Shown here: in pieces, positions 11,056-19,465 of the stretch | How the letters are laid out: each line of letters starts with the position of its first letter | Numbering within the stretch: position 1 is the first letter of the stretch | NCBI GenBank assembly: GCA_029865965.1 | Contig: JARXAJ010000131.1 | Coordinates: 1-42,486, forward strand | Source: Aquabacterium sp. | GTDB lineage: Bacteria; Pseudomonadota; Gammaproteobacteria; Burkholderiales; Burkholderiaceae_C | Direction: 5' to 3' | Length of the DNA: 42,486 nucleotides | Translations under genes and position numbers: made by a program | The notes under the pieces: generated by a model | Told to the model about the DNA's origin: nothing | What the model saw: only the letters and a program-made list of their open reading frames with translations | Databases searched by the model: none

Positions 11056-11792
11056 GGCCTGCGCGGTGCGGATGCTGTGCCCGCGGCTGCCTGCGGGCCG
11101 CGCTGCGGCAGCAGGGTCTGGCGGTTCACCTGGTCTGGCTGGCCGGCAATCTTGGGTTGCCCTGGCTGCTGGTGGGCCGGTGGCACCACCTGTTGGGTCA
11201 TCAGCGTGGTGGTGGCGCCCGGCTTGGCCTGCACGATGGTGGGCGCCACCGGCTTGAGCAACGGCGCCGACGCGCCGGCGCGCAAGGTTTCGGCTGTCTT
11301 TTTGGGCGCCGATGCGTTCGGCTCCGCGGCGCCGGGCTGGGCCTTGCGTGCATCTGCCGCCGGCCTGGCGCGGTCGGCCAGGGCTTGGCGTTTCTCGTCT
11401 GGCAGCGCCTGGTAGGCCTCCCAGCGTTCTTGTTTCTGTTCCCGCGTGAGTTGCTTGGATTCCTGGAAGGTCAGCCGTGCGCGGCCCCGTTCCGATGGTG
11501 TCATGCGGGCCCACTCGGCCATGCGTTCCTGCACACGCTGGCGCTCTTCGGCTGGCATCGACGGGAAGCGCGCCGCCACCTCCAGCCACTTCGCCTTGCG
11601 CGGCGCGTCGATGGTGTGCCAATCCCGCAGCAGCGGCGCCAGCACGCTGCGCTGCTCCCCGCTGAGGCTGGCCCAGCCGGGCCCGTCGGCGTCACCCGCA
11701 GCCACCGGGGCGGGCTGGGCCGGTTGGGCGCCTGTGCCCGTGCCCGCCACAGCGAGCAGCGCCAGGGTGAGGAGCCGGATCAGGACAGGCAC
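11052..11792 (-). CDS. Secreted DUF3106 protein
   Basis: A 246-residue protein with a probable Sec signal peptide (hydrophobic LIRLLTLALLAVAGTGTGAQ, cleavage near residue 22). A helical, charged segment rich in Trp, Arg and Glu follows (WASLSGEQRSVLAPLLRDW, EERQRVQERMAEWARMTP, REQKQERWEAYQALP), typical of DUF3106. The C-terminal half is Ala/Pro/Gln-rich and looks disordered. The repeated helical pattern resembles other periplasmic proteins that use LTxxQ/EQR-type helices, but no function is established. The start appears to be GTG 11792, 19 bases after the previous gene, without a clear ribosome-binding site. In the same operon as a sigma factor and DUF3619, it may be part of an envelope-related response. 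Confidence 0.8.
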   Translation of the reverse strand: MPVLIRLLTLALLAVAGTGTGAQPAQPAPVAAGDADGPGWASLSGEQRSVLAPLLRDWHTIDAPRKAKWLEVAARFPSMPAEERQRVQERMAEWARMTPSERGRARLTFQESKQLTREQKQERWEAYQALPDEKRQALADRARPAADARKAQPGAAEPNASAPKKTAETLRAGASAPLLKPVAPTIVQAKPGATTTLMTQQVVPPAHQQPGQPKIAGQPDQVNRQTLLPQRGPQAAAGTASAPRRP

Positions 11793-11811
11793 AGTTGCCG
11801 GTCAGCGGCGC

Positions 11812-12267
11812 TCAAGGCGCATCGCCATTGCGCAGGAATTCACTGAACCCTGGGTCGCCATAGGCTGCTGGTGGCAGATCGTCGGCCAGCAAGGCGCTGT
11901 CGATTTCGACGGCCACTGCGATTTGCTGCAATTCATGGTGGTGCTGAATGAACACCAGGCCGGCGGCCAGCACCAACAGCGGCAATGCCGACACCAGGCG
12001 CAGCCAGAACGATGGTGTGTCACCACCCAGCGTGGCGGCACGTCCAAAGGCCAGAACCACCGGCGCCGTGCTCGGCATGGCCACTGCCCGGCGCGAGGCC
12101 AGCGCCCGTTCGCGGCTGAAGCGCAGGCGTTCGGAAATGTCATGCGGCAAGGCCTGCGCGCCACGGCTCAGATGGGCCGTCAGGCGCAGGGCCAGTTGGC
12201 CTTCAAGGGCTTCCAGCTTGGGCAGATGCCCTGCGGTGGACAGATTGGATGGCGTCAGCTTATTCAC
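11812..12267 (-). CDS. DUF3619 membrane protein, possible anti-sigma partner
   Basis: A 151-residue protein with a cytoplasmic N-terminal half (LALRLTAHLSRGAQALPHDISERLRFSRERAL) and one hydrophobic helix near residue 95-112 (WLRLVSALPLLVLAAGLVF). The rest is presumably periplasmic (DDLPPAAYGDPGFSEFL). This is the pattern of DUF3619, found next to ECF sigma genes in Burkholderiales. I place the start at GTG 12267, where GTGA overlaps the sigma-factor stop; the frame is open beyond that point only inside the sigma gene. Topology and immediate coupling to a sigma factor suggest an anti-sigma-like role, but it lacks a recognisable zinc-binding or classic anti-sigma motif, so this is only inference. 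Confidence 0.8.
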   Translation of the reverse strand: MNKLTPSNLSTAGHLPKLEALEGQLALRLTAHLSRGAQALPHDISERLRFSRERALASRRAVAMPSTAPVVLAFGRAATLGGDTPSFWLRLVSALPLLVLAAGLVFIQHHHELQQIAVAVEIDSALLADDLPPAAYGDPGFSEFLRNGDAP

Positions 12268-12830
12268 GGCACGATTCCCTTGGTTCGCAACGCCTTGGCC
12301 AAGGCATGAACCGCCCGAGAGCAATGTGTTTTGACACTGCCCTCCGAGCAACCCATGACAGCAGCCGTCTCGGCGGTGTCGAGCTCTTCCCAATAACGCA
12401 ACAGGAATGCTTCCCGTTGACGCGCCGGCAATTCCTCGATCTCGCTTTCGATCAGAAGCAAGATCTGTGACCGGGATACGGTGTCTGCGGCACTTTCGGC
12501 GCCCAACATGCCTTCGGCTGATTCCAGGCTTTCCAGCAGGTCGAAATCCTCGCCGCTGCCATCGACGTCGAAATCCGACATGTTCTGCAGCACCGCGTTG
12601 CGCACTTTTTTGCGGCGGAACCAGTCCATCGTGGCGTTCGACAGAATGCGCTGGAACAGCAGCGGCAGTTCGGCTGCCGGCCGGTCGGCATACTTCTCTG
12701 CCAGGCGGATCATCGCGTCCTGCACGATGTCGAGTGCCGCATCCTCGTCGCGCACCGCATAGACGGTGCGCTTGAAGGCACGCTTCTCAACGCTCTTGAG
12801 GCAGTCGGAAAGTTCTTTGTCGCTGGCCAA
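12264..12830 (-). CDS. ECF-type RNA polymerase sigma factor
   Basis: A 188-residue sigma-70-family factor with region 2 (about residues 18-85, including DEDAALDIVQDAMIRLAEKY and FQRILSNATMDWFRRKK) and region 4 (about 125-182, including ELPARQREAFLLRYWEELD and the helix-turn-helix AAVMGCSEGSVKTHCSRA). Between them is a longer acidic linker (DFDVDGSGEDFDLLESLES). It directs core polymerase to an unknown regulon. The start is TTG 12830: no ATG or GTG is in frame upstream before the leader of ilvI, and MASDKELSD is a family-like N-terminus. It heads a six-gene operon and is divergent from ilvI. Confidence 0.9.
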   Translation of the reverse strand: MASDKELSDCLKSVEKRAFKRTVYAVRDEDAALDIVQDAMIRLAEKYADRPAAELPLLFQRILSNATMDWFRRKKVRNAVLQNMSDFDVDGSGEDFDLLESLESAEGMLGAESAADTVSRSQILLLIESEIEELPARQREAFLLRYWEELDTAETAAVMGCSEGSVKTHCSRAVHALAKALRTKGIVP

Positions 12831-13090
12831 ATGGGTCCCGCAGCCCAGGATGGGTGGCGGCCGGAAACCATTGGATTATGGCACTGGGCCGACATGGTGC
12901 ACCGCCGAGGCGCGGCGTGCATCGATCTGATGCGATAATGCTGCTTCGCACAAAGCGTCACTGGTCTCAAGCAGGTCCACCACCCGAGTGGGCCTTTGTT
13001 TTTTGATCGCGCAGGTGCCACATCCGCCTCACGAGGGCGCGAAGAGGCACACCAATGGTTTTTCGTCAGAGAAATTCACAGAGGTTCTCA
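12831..13090. other. Intergenic region between sigma factor and ilvI
   Basis: This 260-bp divergent region must hold the promoters for the sigma operon (minus) and for the ilv operon (plus). A GATAAT hexamer at 12934-12939 is the best -10 candidate on plus, but without a convincing -35. Downstream lie a CTGCTT/AAGCAG pairing (12941-12946 with 12969-12974), a terminator at 12974-13004, and a further pairing of GGTGCC (from about 13014) with GGCACACC just before the ilvI ribosome-binding site. Confidence 0.55.
12974..13004 (+). terminator. Intrinsic terminator in the ilvI leader
   Basis: GGTCCAC at 12974-12980 pairs with GTGGGCC at 12988-12994 (7 bp, one G-T) around a 7-base loop and is followed by TTTGTTTTTT (12995-13004). 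No plus-strand gene lies upstream, so the only transcript it can stop is the ilvI leader. This is the architecture of a transcription attenuator or a terminating riboswitch. Confidence 0.7.
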
Positions 13091-14881
13091 ATGGACATGT
13101 CTGCCGCGGAAGTCAAGCGCGCCACCGCCCAAGGGCTGGCGCCACCGCTATCCTCCCCCGCCCACCCGCCCGAGCTGAACGGTTCGGAAATCATGGTCCG
13201 CTGCCTGCAGGCAGAGGGCGTCAAGTTCATGTGGGGCTACCCCGGTGGGGCAGTTCTCTACATTTACGACGCGCTCTACAAGCAAGACACGATCGAGCAC
13301 GTGCTGGTGCGCCATGAACAAGCCGCCGTGCACGCCGCCGATGGTTACGCCCGCGCCACTGGCGAAGTGGGCGTGGCCCTGGTCACCAGCGGCCCGGGTG
13401 TGACGAATGCCATCACCGGCATCGCCACCGCCTACATGGACTCGATCCCGATGGTGATCATCACCGGGCAGGTGCCCACGCCGGCAATCGGCCTGGACGC
13501 CTTCCAGGAGTGCGACACCGTGGGCATCACCCGTCCTATCGTCAAGCACAACTTTCTGGTGAAGGACGTCCGTGACCTGGCGCTGACGATGAAGAAGGCT
13601 TTCCACATCGCCCGCACCGGCCGGCCCGGGCCGGTGGTGGTCGACATCCCCAAGGATGTGTCGCTCAAGGTCTGCCCCTTCATCTACCCCGACACGGTGG
13701 AGATGCGGTCGTACAACCCGGTCAAGAAGGGCCATGGCGGCCAGATCCGCAAGGCCATGCAACTGTTGCTGACCGCCAAACGCCCGTACATCTATGCCGG
13801 CGGCGGCGTCATCCTGGGCAATGCCTCGGCCGAGTTGCGCGAACTGACCGACCTGCTGGGCTACCCCTGCACCAACACCTTGATGGGGCTGGGTGCCACA
13901 TCGGCGGCCGACCCTAAGTTTCTGGGCATGCTGGGCATGCACGGCACTTACGAAGCCAACATGACGATGCAGCACTGCGACGTGCTGATCGCCGTGGGCG
14001 CGCGCTTTGACGACCGGGTGATCGGCAACCCCAAGCACTTCGCGTCGGTCGAACGCAAGATCATCCACATCGACATCGATCCATCTTCGATCAGCAAACG
14101 CGTCAAGGTCGACATCCCCATCGTGGGCGACACCAAGGACGTGCTGGCCGAGATGATCGCCTTCGTCAAGGACAGCCCGCTGCGTGCCGACGTGCATGCC
14201 CTGTCGGCCTGGTGGGGCCAGATCAATGAATGGCGCAAGCGTGATTGCCTGGCCTACAAGACCAGCCCCGACGTGATCAAGCCGCAGTTCGTGGTGCAGA
14301 CGCTCAGCGAGCTGACCAAGGACATCGACACCTACGTCACCAGCGACGTGGGCCAACACCAGATGTGGGCGGCGCAGTTCTACCGCTTCCACGAACCGCG
14401 CCGCTGGATCAACAGCGGTGGCCTGGGCACGATGGGCGTGGGCCTGCCGTATGCCATGGGCATCAAGCTGGCCAAGCCAGACAGCGAGGTGTTTTGCATC
14501 ACCGGCGAAGGCAGCATCCAGATGTGCATCCAGGAGCTGTCGACCTGCCTGCAGTACAAGACGCCGGTGAAGATCGTCGCGCTGAACAACCGCTACCTGG
14601 GCATGGTGCGGCAGTGGCAGCAGTTGGATTACGGCGGCCGCTATTCGCACAGCTATATGGATGCGCTGCCCGATTTCGTGAAGCTGGCCGAGGCCTATGG
14701 CCACGTCGGCATCAAGATCGAGAAGCCTAGCGAGGTGGAGCCGGCGCTGAAGGAAATGATCCGCCTGAAGGACCGCACCGTCTTCCTGGACGTGCGGACC
14801 GACCCGACCGAAAACGTCTGGCCGATGGTGCAGGCGGGCAAGGGCATCACCGAGATGCTGCTGGGGTCCGAGGAGCTGTGA
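13091..14881 (+). CDS. ilvI: Acetolactate synthase, large catalytic subunit
   Basis: A 596-residue thiamine-diphosphate enzyme that condenses two pyruvates to acetolactate, or pyruvate and 2-oxobutyrate to acetohydroxybutyrate, the first common step to Val, Leu and Ile. The catalytic Glu76 lies in RHEQAAVHAADGYAR. The FAD-binding middle domain and the C-terminal ThDP motif (GEGSIQMC to LNNRYLGMV) are intact. ATG 13091 follows AGAGG at 6-base spacing; an in-frame ATG at 13055 has no such signal. It is the first gene of ilvI-ilvH-ilvC and is separated from ilvH by an unusually long 167-base gap. Its leader carries a terminator, so expression is probably controlled by premature termination. Confidence 0.96.
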   Translation: MDMSAAEVKRATAQGLAPPLSSPAHPPELNGSEIMVRCLQAEGVKFMWGYPGGAVLYIYDALYKQDTIEHVLVRHEQAAVHAADGYARATGEVGVALVTSGPGVTNAITGIATAYMDSIPMVIITGQVPTPAIGLDAFQECDTVGITRPIVKHNFLVKDVRDLALTMKKAFHIARTGRPGPVVVDIPKDVSLKVCPFIYPDTVEMRSYNPVKKGHGGQIRKAMQLLLTAKRPYIYAGGGVILGNASAELRELTDLLGYPCTNTLMGLGATSAADPKFLGMLGMHGTYEANMTMQHCDVLIAVGARFDDRVIGNPKHFASVERKIIHIDIDPSSISKRVKVDIPIVGDTKDVLAEMIAFVKDSPLRADVHALSAWWGQINEWRKRDCLAYKTSPDVIKPQFVVQTLSELTKDIDTYVTSDVGQHQMWAAQFYRFHEPRRWINSGGLGTMGVGLPYAMGIKLAKPDSEVFCITGEGSIQMCIQELSTCLQYKTPVKIVALNNRYLGMVRQWQQLDYGGRYSHSYMDALPDFVKLAEAYGHVGIKIEKPSEVEPALKEMIRLKDRTVFLDVRTDPTENVWPMVQAGKGITEMLLGSEEL

Positions 14882-15048
14882 TCGGCCTCGAGCGCACCCG
14901 GGCGCCTGCGGTCACCGCCGCCGGCGCAGTGGGTGGGCGACAGGCCGGTTGCAACCTGGACCGATTGAATCCCAACGTTTGATGGGCGTGGCCAAGGCCC
15001 AGCGGTCATCGCTGCTGGCGCTGAAGAGCCACCGCCCGAAGGACCGAC
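14882..15048 (+). promoter_or_regulatory. Structured ilvI-ilvH intergenic RNA candidate
   Basis: Within an otherwise continuous operon, this 167-base gap contains several possible hairpins: CACCC 14895-14899 with GGGTG 14931-14935, enclosing CTGCG 14906-14910 with CGCAG 14925-14929; CCCA 14971-14974 with TGGG 14983-14986; and CAGCG 15000-15004 with CGCTG 15010-15014. The ilvH ribosome-binding site (AAGGA) lies just before its ATG. I recall that a conserved betaproteobacterial RNA motif upstream of ilvH has been reported from comparative genomics (named ilvH). I cannot confirm from memory that this sequence matches its consensus. Confidence 0.4.
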
Positions 15049-16607
<1,559 letters not shown>

Positions 16608-16626
16608 TCGGCCCCGGCCAACGACA

Positions 16627-16654
16627 GAAGCCGCCTTCGGGCGGCTTCTTGCTT
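16627..16654 (+). terminator. Terminator after ilvC
   Basis: A perfect 9-bp stem (16627-16635 with 16640-16648) closed by the stable TTCG tetraloop is followed by a broken T-rich run (TTGCTTG). It separates ilvIHC from pssA-leuA, though only 20 bases lie between it and the pssA start. Confidence 0.8.
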
Positions 16655-16674
16655 GTGCGCTATCCTCGTCGACG

Positions 16675-17499
16675 ATGACCGACTTGCCACCTGCCGACCC
16701 TGACGAGCCAACTGCGCCAGCGCCCATGCGCCGCAAGGGCATCTATGCGCTGCCCAATGCCATCACGCTGTCGGCGTTGTTCGCCAGTTTCTACGCCATC
16801 GTGATGGCGATGAACGGTCGTTTCGATACGGCCTGCATCGCCATTTTTTCTGCGGCCGTGCTCGACAGCCTGGACGGCCGCGTGGCGCGCATGACCAACA
16901 CCCAAAGCGCCTTTGGCGAGCAGATGGACAGCTTGGCCGACATGGTGAGCTTTGGCGCCGCGCCGGCGCTGATCGTTTACCAGTGGGCCCTGCAAGACCT
17001 GGGCAAGGCGGGCTGGATCCCGGCCTTCGTCTACATCGCCGGGGCGGCGCTGCGGCTGGCGCGCTTCAACGTCAACATCGGCGTGGTCGACAAGCGTTTC
17101 TTCCAGGGCCTGCCCAGCCCGGCAGCGGCAGCGCTGGTGATGGGCCTGATCTGGGTGGTCGACGATGCCGGCGTCAAGAACGTCGGGCACCTCGACTGGG
17201 CGGCCTGGTCGGCCTTTGGCGTCACGTTGTACGCCGGCCTGTCGATGGTGACCAATGCGCCGTTCTACAGCTTCAAGGTCTTCGGTGGCCGCCGCACGGT
17301 GCCCTTCGTGGTGCTGGTGGCCATCGTGCTGGTGATCGCGGTGGTGGCACTCGACCCGCCAAGGGTGCTGTTCGTGCTGTTCTGCGGCTACGGCATCTCG
17401 GGCTATCTGGTCTATGCCTGGCGAAAGTTCAAGGGCAAGCCCGTCAGCGTGATCGCCACCAGCACTGACGAGCCTGACGAGATCGGCCTGCACCGATGA
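16675..17499 (+). CDS. pssA: CDP-diacylglycerol-serine O-phosphatidyltransferase
   Basis: A 274-residue integral membrane enzyme that makes phosphatidylserine, the precursor of phosphatidylethanolamine, from CDP-diacylglycerol and serine. The CDP-alcohol phosphotransferase signature D-G-x2-A-R-x8-G-x3-D-x3-D is complete in DSLDGRVAR to EQMDSLADMVSFG. About six to eight hydrophobic helices follow. This is the type II (Bacillus-like) enzyme rather than the soluble E. coli type. It sits between ilvC and leuA, which have no metabolic link to it, a layout seen in other Burkholderiales. Confidence 0.94.
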   Translation: MTDLPPADPDEPTAPAPMRRKGIYALPNAITLSALFASFYAIVMAMNGRFDTACIAIFSAAVLDSLDGRVARMTNTQSAFGEQMDSLADMVSFGAAPALIVYQWALQDLGKAGWIPAFVYIAGAALRLARFNVNIGVVDKRFFQGLPSPAAAALVMGLIWVVDDAGVKNVGHLDWAAWSAFGVTLYAGLSMVTNAPFYSFKVFGGRRTVPFVVLVAIVLVIAVVALDPPRVLFVLFCGYGISGYLVYAWRKFKGKPVSVIATSTDEPDEIGLHR

Positions 17500-17522
17500 A
17501 ACGCTGTGCTACATTCTTGTGC

Positions 17523-17573
17523 ATGCCGATCTTCAACGTGACTCTCCTACTAGGCGTGCCGCCGGCGCGCTAG
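17523..17573 (+). CDS. leuA leader peptide (16 aa, Leu-Leu-Leu)
   Basis: A mini-ORF encoding [16 protein letters not shown]. Three consecutive Leu codons (CTC CTA CTA, 17544-17552) stand out because CTA is very rare in this GC-rich sequence, and the ORF is followed 29 bases later by a terminator in front of leuA. This is the layout of a translating-ribosome attenuator for a leucine operon. No Shine-Dalgarno sequence is visible; a possible -10 box TACATT at 17510-17515 would put the transcript start about at the ATG, so the leader may be leaderless. The peptide was read directly from the sequence; its regulatory function is inferred. Confidence 0.7.
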   Translation: MPIFNVTLLLGVPPAR

Positions 17574-17602
17574 GTTTCCTCGGTTTCACGTTTTCAGGAT
17601 CC

Positions 17603-17635
17603 ACGGCCCGCCAGCATCACGCAGCGGGCCGTTTT
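17603..17635 (+). terminator. Attenuator terminator before leuA
   Basis: ACGGCCCGC at 17603-17611 pairs perfectly with GCGGGCCGT at 17624-17632 around a 12-base loop, followed by a short T-run (to 17635). A competing pairing is visible: GGCGTGCC at 17553-17560, just after the Leu codons, can pair with GGCCCGCC at 17605-17612 (7 of 8), which would break the terminator. In addition AACGTGA 17535-17541 pairs with TCACGTT 17586-17592, extended by GATC 17528-17531 with 17598-17601. Confidence 0.7.
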
Positions 17636-17703
17636 CAGTTTCTGGAACCCACTCCCCGGCTGCGGCGCACCCCACCAGCCCAGTGTCACCCCCGGAGAGT
17701 TCC

Positions 17704-19416
17704 ATGCCCATGTTGCCCGACCCCGCCATCAAGTACCGTGCCTTTGCCCCGGTGCGCCTGCCTGACCGCACCTGGCCCGACGCGGTGATCACCCGCCCGC
17801 CTGTGTGGTGCAGCGTCGATTTGCGTGATGGCAACCAGGCGCTGATCGAGCCGATGGACCCGGCGCGCAAGCTGCGGATGTTCCAGATGCTGGCGCAGAT
17901 CGGCTTCAAGGAGATCGAGGTCGGCTTCCCGTCGGCGTCGCAGGCGGATTTCGACTTCGTGCGCCTGCTCATCGAGCAAGACTTGATCCCCGCTGACGTC
18001 ACCATCCAGGTGCTGACCCAGGCACGTGACCACCTGATCACCCGCACCTTCGAGGCCCTGGTGGGCGCGCCGCGCGCCATCGTGCACCTGTACAACGCCA
18101 CTGCACCGGTGATGCGCCAGGTGGTGCTGGGGCTGGACGAGGATGGCATCGTCGACCTGGCCACCACCCATGCCCGCCTGGTGCGCGATCTGGCGGCGCA
18201 GCAGCCCGGCACGCACTGGACGCTGCAGTACTCGCCCGAGATGTTCTCGGGCACCGAGCTGCCGTTCGCCAAGCGGGTGGTCGATGCGGTGACCGATGTG
18301 TGGCAGCCCACGCCCCAGCACAAGTGCATCATCAACCTGCCGTCGACGGTGGAGCACAGCACGCCCAACATCTTTGCCGACATGGTGGAGTGGATGCACC
18401 GCCACCTGGCGCGGCGCGATGCCATCGTGCTGTCGATCCACCCGCACAACGACCGTGGCACCGGCACGGCGGCGGCAGAACTGGCCATCATGGCTGGTGG
18501 CGACCGCATCGAGGGCTGTCTGTTCGGCAACGGCGAGCGCACCGGCAATGTCGACGTGGTGAACCTGGCGCTGAACCTCTACACCCAGGGCGTGCACCCC
18601 GGCCTGGACTTCAGTGACATCGACGCGATGCGCCGCACGGTCGAACACTGCAACCAGCTGCCGGTGCACCCGCGCCACCCGTATGTGGGCGACCTGGTCT
18701 ACACCTCGTTCTCGGGCTCGCACCAGGACGCCATCAAGAAAGCCTTTTCCGCGCGGCGTGATGGCGACATCTGGACGATGCCCTATCTGCCGATCGATCC
18801 CAAGGACCTGGGCCGCAGCTACGACGCGGTGATCCGCGTCAACAGCCAGTCGGGCAAGGGCGGCATCAGCTACTTGCTGGAGGCCGACCACGGGCTGGCA
18901 TTGCCGCGCCGCATGCAGATCGAGTTTTCCAGCGCGGTGCAGGCGGTGATGGACGTGCAGGGCAAGGAGCTGACGTCCGCCGATATCTGGGCCCTGCTGC
19001 GCGACGCCTACCACCTGGGCGACGGTGATGTGGTGATCACCGACCAGCACATCGATGAACAGCCTGACGGCCGGGTGCGCCTGGCGCTGCGGCTGCAGGC
19101 CGGCGGGCAGACCCTGGCTGTGCAGGGCGACGGCAACGGGCCGGTGGATGCCTTCGTCGATGCGTTGCAGCGCGCCACCGGCGTGCAGCTGGCAGTGCTG
19201 GACTACCAGGAACACGCGATCGGCAAGGGGCCGGGCAGCGGCGCCGGGGCCCGTGCCGCAGCCTATCTGGAGCTGCGCATCGCCGATACTCGCACGCTGT
19301 TCGGCATGGGGATCGACGGCAACATCGTCACCGCGTCGATGAAGGCGGTGGTCAGCGGCCTGCTGCGCAGCGGCGCCCGGATCAGCCAGACCCACGCCCA
19401 CACCGCATCTGCCTGA
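17704..19416 (+). CDS. leuA: 2-isopropylmalate synthase, long form
   Basis: A 570-residue enzyme that condenses acetyl-CoA with 2-oxoisovalerate, the committed step to leucine. The catalytic TIM barrel has the long-form motif [15 protein letters not shown], the metal-binding [15 protein letters not shown] and the GNGERTGN loop. The C-terminal regulatory (LeuA allosteric) domain, with [14 protein letters not shown] and the late [16 protein letters not shown], is where leucine feedback would act. GGAGAG precedes ATG 17704. This form is the one typical of actinobacteria and yeasts and differs strongly from the next gene, a second, shorter synthase. It is the first structural gene after the leader-peptide attenuator. 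Confidence 0.95.
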   Translation: MPMLPDPAIKYRAFAPVRLPDRTWPDAVITRPPVWCSVDLRDGNQALIEPMDPARKLRMFQMLAQIGFKEIEVGFPSASQADFDFVRLLIEQDLIPADVTIQVLTQARDHLITRTFEALVGAPRAIVHLYNATAPVMRQVVLGLDEDGIVDLATTHARLVRDLAAQQPGTHWTLQYSPEMFSGTELPFAKRVVDAVTDVWQPTPQHKCIINLPSTVEHSTPNIFADMVEWMHRHLARRDAIVLSIHPHNDRGTGTAAAELAIMAGGDRIEGCLFGNGERTGNVDVVNLALNLYTQGVHPGLDFSDIDAMRRTVEHCNQLPVHPRHPYVGDLVYTSFSGSHQDAIKKAFSARRDGDIWTMPYLPIDPKDLGRSYDAVIRVNSQSGKGGISYLLEADHGLALPRRMQIEFSSAVQAVMDVQGKELTSADIWALLRDAYHLGDGDVVITDQHIDEQPDGRVRLALRLQAGGQTLAVQGDGNGPVDAFVDALQRATGVQLAVLDYQEHAIGKGPGSGAGARAAAYLELRIADTRTLFGMGIDGNIVTASMKAVVSGLLRSGARISQTHAHTASA

Positions 19417-19465
19417 GCCTGCCCAACGCGCAGGGCGACACCACCACACCGAGGAGCAACACGCC

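Noticed and set aside
12938-13006. 22-codon ORF in the ilvI leader as a leader peptide
   Set aside because: It has no run of Ile, Val or Leu codons, its ATG overlaps the best -10 box, and its stop lies beyond the terminator stem.
17519-17788. 89-residue ORF covering the leuA leader
   Set aside because: It overlaps the leuA start in another frame and has low-complexity composition; the 16-codon Leu-rich ORF explains the region better.
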